Positions 32,659 through 39,206 of a DNA stretch of 39,206 nt are shown here, in pieces; the first letter of the stretch is position 1, and every line of letters begins with the position of its first letter. Below the pieces are notes generated by a model. The model was not told where the DNA came from. It made no database searches and saw only the letters and a list, made by a program, of their open reading frames with translations. Position numbers and translations under genes: made by a program. This stretch comes from Mesorhizobium carmichaelinearum (lineage in GTDB: Bacteria > Pseudomonadota > Alphaproteobacteria > Rhizobiales > Rhizobiaceae), in NCBI RefSeq assembly GCF_900199455.1, contig NZ_FZQR01000042.1, forward strand, positions 1-39,206, written 5' to 3'.

Positions 32659-33059
32659 TGTATCTTCTCGACACGAACATCGTTTCGGATGTGCAGAGGC
32701 GCCTACCCAAGCCGACTGAATGGCTGGCTTCGGTGGATCCAACATCGGTGAGCCTCAGCGTCATTACGCTTGGCGAGATCGAGCGTGGGATTGTCAAGCT
32801 ACGCAAGGTTGACTCCGAGAAGGCAACACGCCTCGATCTGTGGCTACGGGAGCTTCGGCGGGACAATGCCGACCGTATTCTTGCTGTCACGGAAGATGTC
32901 GCGCTGGCTTGGGGCCGCATCACCGCGGGCAGCACACGAGGCAGTGCCGATACCCTCATCGCGGCAACCGCGCTTGTCCATGATCTCATTCTTGTCACGC
33001 GCAACGTTGCCGACTTTGATGATATAGGCGTGACGGTGCTCAATCCCTGGGACGCCTAG
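32658..33059 (+). CDS. vapC: VapC-family PIN-domain toxin ribonuclease
   Basis: A 133-residue PIN-domain ribonuclease, the toxin of a type II toxin-antitoxin pair. The acidic metal-binding residues appear in order: Asp5 in LLDTNIVSD, Glu in TLGEIERGI, Asp in SADTLIAATAL, and Asp in TRNVADFDDIGV, which ends the fold before NPWDA. VapC toxins cut tRNA or rRNA; which RNA is cut here cannot be told. The start ATG 32658 overlaps the antitoxin stop (TGATG). Confidence 0.92.
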   Translation: MYLLDTNIVSDVQRRLPKPTEWLASVDPTSVSLSVITLGEIERGIVKLRKVDSEKATRLDLWLRELRRDNADRILAVTEDVALAWGRITAGSTRGSADTLIAATALVHDLILVTRNVADFDDIGVTVLNPWDA

Positions 33060-33207
33060 GCCAATAATTTCCGCCTCGAAGCGTCTCATCGACGCTCATG
33101 CCTACATGGGTTGGGCCAATCCAGAAGCGTCATTGCACCACCACTGGAAACGAAACGTTCCGTTCCTATTTGTTTTGTGTCATCACAATTCTCCTGGAGC
33201 CTTCACC

Positions 33208-34257
33208 ATGCGCTACAACCAGCTTGGCAATACGGGGATGTTCGTCTCCGAACTGTGCCTCGGCACCATGACCTTCGGCGCCGCCGGCGAAAATGCCCAA
33301 TGGGGCCTGATCGCCAGCCTCGACCAGAAGGGCGTCAACGAGATCGTCGGCCGCTCGATCGCCGCCGGCGTCAATTTCTTCGACACGGCCGACGTCTACT
33401 CCTTCGGTCAGTCCGAGCGCCTGCTCGGCCAATCGTTGCGTGATCTCGGCGTCGCCAGGTCGAGCGTAATCATCGCCACCAAGGTGCATGGCGCCATGGG
33501 CCAGGGTCCGAACGAACGCGGCTCGTCGCGCGGCCACATCATGGATTCGGTCGATGCCAGCCTCGAACGGCTGCAGCTCGACCATATCGATCTCTATCAG
33601 CTGCACGGCACCGACGCGGTGACGCCGATAGACGAGACGCTGCGGGCGCTCGACGATCTCGTTGCCAGCGGCAAGGTCCGCTATGTCGGCGTGTCGAACT
33701 GGGCAGCATGGCGCATCGCCAAGGCGCTCGGCATCGCCGACCGCAAGGGCTTCGCCCGTTTCGAAACCATCCAGTCCTATTATTCGATCGCCGGCCGCGA
33801 CCTCGAACGCGAGATCGTGCCGCTCATCAACGAGGAAAAACTCGGCCTGATAGTGTGGTCGCCGATGGCCGGTGGCCTGCTGTCCGGCAAATACGGCCCC
33901 GGCGCGCCCGGTAATGGCGAGGGCCGCCGCGCGTCCTTCAACTTCCCGCCGGTCAACGAGGATCGCGCCTGGGCGGCCGTCGCCGTCATGCGCGAGATCG
34001 CGAAGAAGCATGATGTCAGCGTTGCCACCGTGGCGCTCGGCTATGTCCTGGCCAAGCCTTTCGTGATGAGCGTGATCATCGGCGCCAGCCGGATGGATCA
34101 GCTCGAACAGAACCTTGCCGCGGCTGAGGTGAAGCTCGATGCGGACGATCTCGCCAAACTGGACGAGGTCAGCGCGCTGCCGGCCGAATATCCCGGCTGG
34201 ATGCTGGAGCGCCAGGCAGCCGGCCGCCGCCCGGCGCCGTTCGTGCCGAAGGGGTAG
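33208..34257 (+). CDS. Aldo/keto reductase (first copy)
   Basis: A 349-residue NADPH-dependent aldo/keto reductase with the (beta/alpha)8 barrel. The catalytic tetrad is visible: Asp59 and Tyr64 (FFDTADVYSFG), Lys92 (IATKVHG) and His133 (LYQLHGTD). The C-terminal cofactor segment is VIIGASRMDQLEQNL. ATG 33208 begins the conserved MRYNQLGNTGMFVSELCLGTMTFG and has TGGAG nearby; the frame from 33106 adds an unconserved leader. The substrate is unknown. A second, clearly related reductase is at 37868-38902. It ends at a terminator. Confidence 0.9.
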   Translation: MRYNQLGNTGMFVSELCLGTMTFGAAGENAQWGLIASLDQKGVNEIVGRSIAAGVNFFDTADVYSFGQSERLLGQSLRDLGVARSSVIIATKVHGAMGQGPNERGSSRGHIMDSVDASLERLQLDHIDLYQLHGTDAVTPIDETLRALDDLVASGKVRYVGVSNWAAWRIAKALGIADRKGFARFETIQSYYSIAGRDLEREIVPLINEEKLGLIVWSPMAGGLLSGKYGPGAPGNGEGRRASFNFPPVNEDRAWAAVAVMREIAKKHDVSVATVALGYVLAKPFVMSVIIGASRMDQLEQNLAAAEVKLDADDLAKLDEVSALPAEYPGWMLERQAAGRRPAPFVPKG

Positions 34258-34284
34258 TCCGTCTCCAACACAACGCGATTTTCC

Positions 34285-34318
34285 AAAGGCCGCGCGTCCT
34301 TCGGGCGCGCGGCTTTTT
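34285..34318 (+). terminator. Rho-independent terminator after the first aldo/keto reductase
   Basis: AAGGCCGCGCG-CC and GG-CGCGCGGC form a GC-rich stem with a short TTC loop and one mismatch, followed by CTTTTT on the plus strand, 28 bp after the reductase stop. Confidence 0.85.
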
Positions 34319-34413
34319 CGCGCTTCGTCAAGGCCGCACGCCTTGTACCGGGCACGGGTTCGCAGCTACCATCGTGACGCCGGAGCAGCATACCGGGATG
34401 TCAGGGGGCGACA

Positions 34414-34719
34414 TTGGCACCATCCGCCGAGGAATTTCGCGACAGGATCATCGCGATCATGGCTGATCGCCAGGCTGCGGCTTCCGCCAGCCCTTACGAT
34501 TGGAAAGTCTGTGTCGGAGCGGTCAGTGCTGCCCGAAGCGAATTTGAAAAGGTCGTCGTCGCTGGTACGGCGCATGACTACGCAGCCGACGTCATTGCTC
34601 GGTTGGAGCGGCTGCGGGACGCATACTATGACCCGGATGGGGAATACACTTCTGGGCGATCGGACATCGGCACCGTCATTGAAAAGATCAGGAAAGCCTT
34701 GAGATCTATCGGCCAGTGA
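34414..34719 (+). CDS. Small hypothetical protein
   Basis: I do not recognise this 101-residue protein. It starts at TTG 34414, preceded five bases upstream by a GGGGG stretch; the first internal ATG (34459) would remove 15 residues. The protein is mainly helical by eye (FRDRIIAIMADRQ, ADVIARLERLRDAYY, IGTVIEKIRKALRSI), soluble, and mixed in charge, with no signal peptide, metal motif or repeat. It stands alone after a terminator and converges on the metallopeptidase relative. It may be a species-level orphan; coding status rests on frame length and composition. Confidence 0.5.
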   Translation: MAPSAEEFRDRIIAIMADRQAAASASPYDWKVCVGAVSAARSEFEKVVVAGTAHDYAADVIARLERLRDAYYDPDGEYTSGRSDIGTVIEKIRKALRSIGQ

Positions 34720-34754
34720 TGACGGAACGCACCCGGCGATGGGTGGGCTCGGCA

Positions 34755-35480
34755 TCAAAGCGGATTGGTAAAAGTATTGCAGTCCGCGATCGCTTTTCCG
34801 GCAAGGCCCCGATCAAACCAGCGGATCCTCTGTTCCGAGGTGCCGTACCTTTTTGCCGTCGAATTTCCGAGGGCATTGGCGGCCCGATCATCTCCGAGAG
34901 ATCGAAGCAGTTGCCTGGCCTCGGTCAGATCGGTGTCTTCCAGCAACCCCTTGTCCTGAACATAGCGGCTCCACAGTCCGGCAAAACAATCGGCCTGGAG
35001 CTCCACCTGTTCCGATCGGAGGACGGCGGCTTGCTGATCACCGTCGGTCACAGCCGGGGGCGGAACTTCAGAGATGTTCTGCACATGGTACGCAACCTCT
35101 CGGGCGACAATCAACGCCTTGGCGAAATCTCCGGTCAAACCGATCTCTCGAAGCTCGGGGAACGCCGGATCGAGATAAATCTTGTGGTCTGCCGCGCAGT
35201 ATGATGTCCCGGAAACAGCACCGCATGCTGTAGCGATGAAGCCGGTGAACAGCACCAGCTTGGGCTCCTCATAAGTCGATCCGCCAGCTTTGAAGGTGGC
35301 TCCCCAGAAATCCTCCGTTTCCGCCAGAGCCACCGAGAGGAGCTGCTTGACGTCATCATTTCCGGCGCTTGCAGCAGGCATGGCGGCTTTCGAGACCTCG
35401 GCAGCCTTGGAGATCGTCGGGGCATGCAGCCCTGTCGCTATGGCAAGCAGCGATGCCGTGACTAAGGACAAGCGGACCAA
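34755..35480 (-). CDS. Secreted neutral zinc metallopeptidase homologue with lost HExxH histidines (probable pseudoenzyme)
   Basis: A 241-residue member of the YpfJ-type putative neutral zinc metallopeptidase family. Family marks are CGAVSGTSYCAADHKIYLDPAF (residues 86-107), ALIVAREVAYHVQN, and VELQADCFAGLW (159-170). In the family the second segment reads AHEVGHHVQ; here it is REVAYH (127-132), so the first zinc histidine is Arg127 and the second is Tyr131, with Glu128 retained. The later Glu160 is kept. Zinc peptidase activity is therefore unlikely. The N-terminus is a signal peptide (LVTASLLAIATGLHA). The start is TTG 35480, with a perfect AGGAGG six bases upstream, so the gene looks well translated despite the lost site. 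It is convergent with the small hypothetical gene. Confidence 0.8.
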   Translation of the reverse strand: MVRLSLVTASLLAIATGLHAPTISKAAEVSKAAMPAASAGNDDVKQLLSVALAETEDFWGATFKAGGSTYEEPKLVLFTGFIATACGAVSGTSYCAADHKIYLDPAFPELREIGLTGDFAKALIVAREVAYHVQNISEVPPPAVTDGDQQAAVLRSEQVELQADCFAGLWSRYVQDKGLLEDTDLTEARQLLRSLGDDRAANALGNSTAKRYGTSEQRIRWFDRGLAGKAIADCNTFTNPL

Positions 35481-35502
35481 TTCACGCCTCCTGAACTGCC
35501 AA

Positions 35503-35523
35503 CGCTCCCGGTGCCTGGGAGCG
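35503..35523. repeat. 7-bp-stem hairpin in the leader of the metallopeptidase homologue
   Basis: CGCTCCC and GGGAGCG surround a 7-base loop, just upstream of the AGGAGG of the leftward gene. It lacks a T-run and is either a leader structure or a small operator. Confidence 0.4.
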
Positions 35524-35602
35524 AAGAGCCTGCGACGACCGGACGGGATTCCATATCCTGCCCCTGCCGGGTTGTCGAACAGCCCTTGAAAACCGCGCTT
35601 CG

Positions 35603-36508
35603 TCAGAGCCGCACAGTCTCGGCCAGGAGGTCGAGAAAGGCCCGCACCCGCGCCGGCAGGTGCCGGCCCTGGCCGACATAGACGGCGTGCGTCGCCTCCT
35701 CGTCGCCCGGATTGAAATCCTCCAGCAGCGCCACCAGCCGCCCGGCGGCGATATCGGCAGCGACGTGCCAGCGCGCCAGCCGGGAGATGCCGGCTCCGGC
35801 CAGCGTCATCAGCCGCATCGCCTCACCGTCACTGACCAGCGTGTTGCCGGTGATCGGGACCATGACCACGCGGCCCTCCGCATCGACAAACGGCCAACCG
35901 TCGATATGCCTGACGAAGCCGAAGCCCATGCGGTTGTGGCTGTCGAGATCGGCCGGCGTCAGCGGTATTCCCTGCGTTTCGAGATAGGACGGTGCCGCAA
36001 CGACCACCACCGGGCTCTGCCCGAGCTTGCGCGCCACCAGCCGTGATTCGCCGAGCGGCCCGGCGCGGATGGCGACATCGGCACGTTCGGCCATCAGGTC
36101 GATGACGCTGTCGGTCAGCACCAGATCGACCGATATTTCGGGGTAGCGTTCGAGGAAGCGCGGCAAAAGCGGGATCAGCCGATGCACCCCGAACGGCACG
36201 TAGCTGTTGACGCGCAGCCGCCCGCGCGGCGCCGCACCCGCCGCCGCCTCGCGCTCGGCCGCTGCCATATCGGCCAGGATGCGCAGCCCGCTCTCGTAGA
36301 AGGCCGTTCCCTCGGGCGTGAGCTGCAGCTTGCGTGTCGAACGGCTGACCAGCCGCGCGCCGAGCCTGGCTTCCAACCGCGCGATCAGCTTGCTCACCGC
36401 CGACGGCGTCATGCGCAACGCGCGCGCCGCAGCCGAGAAGCTGCCCGCCTCGACGACGCGAACAAAAACTTCGATCTCGCCAGAGCGGTTGATGTCGGGT
36501 CTCGCCAT
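35603..36508 (-). CDS. LysR-family transcriptional regulator
   Basis: A 301-residue LysR regulator. The N-terminal winged helix is EIEVFVRVVEAGSFSAAARALRMTPSAVSKLIARLEARLGARLVSRSTRKLQLT; the remainder is the periplasmic-binding-like effector domain (PRGRLRVNSYVPFGVHRLIPLLPRF). ATG 36508 (MARPDINRSGE) gives the usual length, whereas the frame to 36571 runs through the operator. It is divergent from an MFS exporter, and an inverted repeat touches its own start, so control of the exporter and of itself is likely. The inducer is unknown. Confidence 0.92.
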   Translation of the reverse strand: MARPDINRSGEIEVFVRVVEAGSFSAAARALRMTPSAVSKLIARLEARLGARLVSRSTRKLQLTPEGTAFYESGLRILADMAAAEREAAAGAAPRGRLRVNSYVPFGVHRLIPLLPRFLERYPEISVDLVLTDSVIDLMAERADVAIRAGPLGESRLVARKLGQSPVVVVAAPSYLETQGIPLTPADLDSHNRMGFGFVRHIDGWPFVDAEGRVVMVPITGNTLVSDGEAMRLMTLAGAGISRLARWHVAADIAAGRLVALLEDFNPGDEEATHAVYVGQGRHLPARVRAFLDLLAETVRL

Positions 36509-36527
36509 CTGTGAATCTATTTCACAG
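36509..36527. promoter_or_regulatory. LysR-type operator between the regulator and the MFS gene
   Basis: CTGTGAA-TCTAT-TTCACAG has perfect 7-bp arms and contains the T-N11-A layout of LysR boxes. It begins one base upstream of the regulator ATG and 101 bp before the exporter ATG. A further half site, TTCACAG, lies at 36552-36558. Confidence 0.65.
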
Positions 36528-36627
36528 AAAATGTGCCCAGTGCAAGTCTGGTTCACAGAGCGTGGCAACACGATCTTTCGGGTCGGGGCGCGGGACGGCG
36601 CTCATCGTCGCCGAAGTGGAAACCGCC

Positions 36628-37809
36628 ATGCCTCTTGCTCTCTATGCCCTCGCCGCCGGTGCCTTCGGCATCGGAGTCACCGAATTCGTCATCATGGGTC
36701 TGCTCATCGATGTCAGCAAAGACCTCGGCGTCTCGATCTCGGCCGCCGGCCAGCTCATTTCGGGCTATGCGCTGGGCGTCGTCATTGGCGCGCCCTTACT
36801 CACCATCGCCACCGGCAACTGGCCGCGCAAGACCGTGCTGATGGCGCTGATGGCGATCTTCACGCTGGGCAATCTCGCCTGTGCCCTGGCGCCCGACTAC
36901 TGGGCGCTGATGGGCGCCCGCATCATCACCGCCTTTGCCCATGGCACCTTCTTCGGCGTCGGCTCTGTCGTCGCAACCGGCCTGGTCGCGCCCAACAAGA
37001 AGGCCTCGGCGATCGCGCTGATGTTCACCGGGCTCACCATCGCCAACATCCTCGGCGTGCCCTTCGGCACATGGCTCGGCCAGGCCTTCGGCTGGCGCGC
37101 GACCTTCTGGGCCGTGACCGCGGTCGGCCTGGCGGCCTTCGCCGTCATCCTTCTTCTGGTGCCGCGCAGTCAAGCGGCGCCCGAGAAGAGCGACCTGCGC
37201 GCCGATCTTGCCGTGCTGCGCCGCCCGCCGGTTCTGCTCGGCCTCGCCACCACCGTGCTCGGCTACGCCGGCGTCTTCGCCGTCTTCACCTACATCGCGC
37301 CGCTGCTGACCGAGATCAGCGGCTTCAAGGAAGCGGCCGTGTCGCCGATCCTGCTCGTCTTCGGCGGCGGCCTCATCGCCGGCAACCTCGCCGGCGGCAA
37401 GGTCGCCGACCGCTGGCTGGTGCCGGCCGTGCTCGGCAGCCTCGTGGTGCTGGCCCTGGTGCTCGCGACCATGAGCTTGGCCATCCACAGCCAGGTCTTG
37501 ACCGTGATCTATGTCGGCCTGCTCGGCGCCGCTGCCTTCGCCACCGTGGCGCCGCTGCAGATGTGGGTGCTGGAAAAGGCGCAAGGCGCCGGCCAGAGCC
37601 TCGCCTCGTCCTTCAACATCGCCGCCTTCAATCTCGGCAATGCCGCCGGCGCCTGGCTTGGCGGCGCGGTCATCGCCCATGGAATGGGGCTGGGTTCGCT
37701 CACCTGGGTCGCCGCCTTGCTGCCGGTCGCGGCACTCGGCGTCGCCGGGCTGGCCCTGCGCCTCGACCGCACCAACGCGCTAGGTGCGCCTGTCTCCGTC
37801 CGGTCCTGA
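36628..37809 (+). CDS. MFS transporter of the AraJ/YdhP drug-efflux (DHA1) type
   Basis: A 393-residue, 12-helix major facilitator. It begins MPLALYALAAGAFGIGVTEFVIMGLLIDVS, the typical DHA1 first helix with GxTEF, then GYALGVVIGAPLLT and the loop-2 basic NWPRKTVL. R-x-I-T-A-F-A-H-G-T-F-F in helix 4 is characteristic of the AraJ/NepI/YdhP subgroup, which exports sugars, nucleosides or drugs. ATG 36628 is chosen as the start of the first helix; the frame from 36511 overlaps the LysR operator. It is probably controlled by the divergent LysR protein and is followed by an aldo/keto reductase 58 bp on, possibly co-transcribed. Confidence 0.9.
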   Translation: MPLALYALAAGAFGIGVTEFVIMGLLIDVSKDLGVSISAAGQLISGYALGVVIGAPLLTIATGNWPRKTVLMALMAIFTLGNLACALAPDYWALMGARIITAFAHGTFFGVGSVVATGLVAPNKKASAIALMFTGLTIANILGVPFGTWLGQAFGWRATFWAVTAVGLAAFAVILLLVPRSQAAPEKSDLRADLAVLRRPPVLLGLATTVLGYAGVFAVFTYIAPLLTEISGFKEAAVSPILLVFGGGLIAGNLAGGKVADRWLVPAVLGSLVVLALVLATMSLAIHSQVLTVIYVGLLGAAAFATVAPLQMWVLEKAQGAGQSLASSFNIAAFNLGNAAGAWLGGAVIAHGMGLGSLTWVAALLPVAALGVAGLALRLDRTNALGAPVSVRS

Positions 37810-37867
37810 CGATCGTCGGCGGACCGGATTTTTCGACACCTCTTTCCAAACCACCAGGAGTAAGAAA

Positions 37868-38902
37868 ATGGATTATCGACGTCTTGGCGCATCGGGCCTC
37901 AAGGTGCCCGCACTCTCCTTCGGCGCGGGAACCTTTGGCGGCTCCGGCCCGCTGTTCGGCGCTTGGGGCAACAGTGACGCAAGAGAAGCGCGGCGGCTGG
38001 TCGACATCTGCTTGGAGGCCGGCGTCAATCTGTTCGACACGGCCGACGTCTATTCGAACGGCGCCTCGGAAGAGGTGCTTGGCGAGGCGATAAAAGGCCG
38101 CCGCGATGCTGTGCTGATCTCGACCAAGACGTCCTTGCCGATGGGCGACGGGCCGGCCGACTACGGTTCTTCCCGCTCGCGGCTGATCAAGTCCGTGGAT
38201 GCCGCGCTGAAGCGCCTCGGCACCGACTATATAGACCTGTTGCAACTGCACGCCTTCGATGCCGGCACGCCGATCGAGGAAGTGCTGTCGACGCTGGACG
38301 ATCTCGTGCGTTCCGGCAAGCTGCGTTATGTCGGCGTCTCCAACTTCTCCGGCTGGCAAGTGATGAAGTCGCTGGCCGAGGCCGACAAGCACGGCTACCC
38401 GCGCTACGCCGCGCATCAGGTCTACTATTCGCTGGTCGGCCGCGACTATGAGTGGGAGCTGATGCCGCTCGGTCTCGACCAGGGTGTCGGCGCGCTGGTG
38501 TGGAGCCCGCTCGGCTGGGGTCGGCTCGCCGGCAAGATCCGCCGCGGTCAGAAGCTGCCGGAAAAGAGCCGGCTGCACGACACGGCTGATTTCGGTCCGC
38601 CGGTCGAGGACGAACATCTCTACCGGGTCATGGATGCGCTTGACGCGGTGGCACAGGAGACCGGCAAGACCGTGCCGCAGATCGCCATCAACTGGCTGCT
38701 CCAGCGCCCGACCGTGTCGTCGGTGATCATCGGCGCCCGCAACGAGGAACAATTGCGCCAGAACCTCGGTGCCATTGGCTGGTCGCTGACACCGGAGCAG
38801 ATGAAGAAACTCGACGCCGCAAGCGAAGTCACCGCGCCCTACCCGTATTTTCCGTACCGCCGACAGGAAGGCTTCGCCCGGCTGAACCCGCCGGCGGTGT
38901 GA
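37868..38902 (+). CDS. Aldo/keto reductase (second copy), potassium-channel beta-subunit-like group
   Basis: A 344-residue aldo/keto reductase with tetrad Asp57, Tyr62 (LFDTADVYSNG), Lys87 (ISTKTSL) and His128 (LLQLHAFDA), and the C-terminal cofactor motif VIIGARNEEQLRQNLGAI. ATG 37868 (MDYRRLGASGLKVPALSFGAGTFGG) has AGGAG upstream. It is related to the reductase at 33208 but clearly different in sequence. Its position 58 bp after the MFS gene suggests a shared transcript under the LysR regulator, perhaps detoxifying or modifying the exported compound; this is inference. Confidence 0.9.
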   Translation: MDYRRLGASGLKVPALSFGAGTFGGSGPLFGAWGNSDAREARRLVDICLEAGVNLFDTADVYSNGASEEVLGEAIKGRRDAVLISTKTSLPMGDGPADYGSSRSRLIKSVDAALKRLGTDYIDLLQLHAFDAGTPIEEVLSTLDDLVRSGKLRYVGVSNFSGWQVMKSLAEADKHGYPRYAAHQVYYSLVGRDYEWELMPLGLDQGVGALVWSPLGWGRLAGKIRRGQKLPEKSRLHDTADFGPPVEDEHLYRVMDALDAVAQETGKTVPQIAINWLLQRPTVSSVIIGARNEEQLRQNLGAIGWSLTPEQMKKLDAASEVTAPYPYFPYRRQEGFARLNPPAV

Positions 38903-38938
38903 GCGCGTCCGGTTGAAAAGACCAAGGTTCGCGGGACA

Positions 38939-39098
38939 GCGCCCCCCTCTGTCCTGCCGGACATCTCCCCCACGAGGGGGGAGATTGGATGTCACGATGG
39001 CTTTCGCCAATCTCCAACGCTGCAGGATTGAGCGAAGCGCCGAAGCTGCCAATCTCCCCACCCGTGGGGGAGATGTCCGGCAGGACAGAGGGGGGCGC
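38939..39098. repeat. Nested palindromic intergenic repeat of rhizobial type
   Basis: Two 50-base arms (38939-38988 and 39049-39098) are inverted copies differing at two positions, around a 60-base centre. Each arm contains a smaller palindrome, ATCTCCCCC-N5-GGGGGAGAT. The whole would fold as a long cruciform or a transcript hairpin, and could end the preceding reductase transcript. I recall very similar repeats scattered between genes in Mesorhizobium and other rhizobia; copy number in this genome cannot be seen. Confidence 0.9.
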
Positions 39099-39120
39099 CG
39101 TAGAGCACCAAGCTCAACGG

Positions 39121-39148
39121 CCTCAGTGCAGCAGCCTCAGTGCAGCAC
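39121..39148. repeat. 14-bp tandem duplication over a stop codon
   Basis: CCTCAGTGCAGCAG is followed at once by CCTCAGTGCAGCAC. The copies cover the last codons and stop of the leftward gene entering from the right edge, so a second LHC-stop-like sequence lies just beyond the real stop. Confidence 0.7.
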
Positions 39149-39206
39149 GAACTCCCCATCCACCTTGCGCCATTCATTCGGCGCGATCAGCTTCTGGTGC
39201 GTGTAG
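39137..39206 (-). CDS. C-terminal end of an unidentified gene (runs off the window)
   Basis: The minus strand reads YTHQKLIAPNEWRKVDGEFV, then LH and a TGA at 39139-39137. Only 22 complete codons are visible, so I cannot assign a family. Codon use and the clean stop next to the intergenic repeat support it as a real gene end. Confidence 0.5.
   Translation of the reverse strand, partial: YTHQKLIAPNEWRKVDGEFVLH

Overview
The window looks like a chromosomal segment of a Mesorhizobium-type alphaproteobacterium (Hyphomicrobiales). This rests on five signs: high GC with dense coding; an F1-only ATP synthase operon atpHAGDC with no F0 genes beside it; an ATP synthase beta subunit with a long Ala/Lys/Pro-rich N-terminus; transaldolase and priA on the far side of that operon; and a nested CTCCCCC/GGGGGAG palindromic intergenic repeat at the right end, of a kind I associate with rhizobial genomes. 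The genus is an inference from these features, not a database match.

Layout from left to right. 1-2077: the N-terminal part of a secreted glycine-rich protein (leaving the window on the left), a decayed fragment of a recQ 3' end, and an SDR oxidoreductase. 2078-7246: recQ, a GNAT acetyltransferase, a coniferyl-aldehyde-type dehydrogenase and a GT9-like glycosyltransferase. 7382-10790: a hexuronate cluster made of a KdgF-like cupin and uxaC on the minus strand, diverging from a uxuB-type reductase. 10844-16048: atpC, atpD, atpG, atpA and atpH, transcribed leftward from atpH, with an unusual heptamer-repeat hairpin between atpD and atpC.

16295-20745: a small membrane protein, a large secreted hexaheme cytochrome c with a P460-like N-terminal domain, and an Asp/Glu racemase. 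These lie between atpH and priA, which I expect to be closer together in relatives. 20795-29815: priA diverging from a transaldolase (19-bp perfect palindrome between them), then a soluble FtsK, lptE and leuS. 29972-33059: a YggS/PLPBP protein, an FAD/NAD oxidoreductase divergent from an HxlR regulator, and a Phd-VapC toxin-antitoxin pair. 33208-39206: an aldo/keto reductase, a small hypothetical protein, a secreted zinc-metallopeptidase relative that has lost its HExxH histidines, a LysR regulator divergent from an MFS exporter, a second aldo/keto reductase, the palindromic repeat, and the last codons of an unidentified gene.

The most unusual item is the 991-residue hexaheme cytochrome at 17054-20029. 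It combines a P460/c'-beta-like domain, five further c-type haem sites ending in a CHMP motif, and a C-terminal domain with a GHKFPSG motif, and it has no recognisable partner genes nearby. Next are the metallopeptidase pseudoenzyme (34755-35480), the recQ relic beside the SDR gene, and the heptamer-repeat hairpin that leaves atpC without a Shine-Dalgarno sequence. I saw no rRNA, tRNA, CRISPR array, insertion sequence or prophage.
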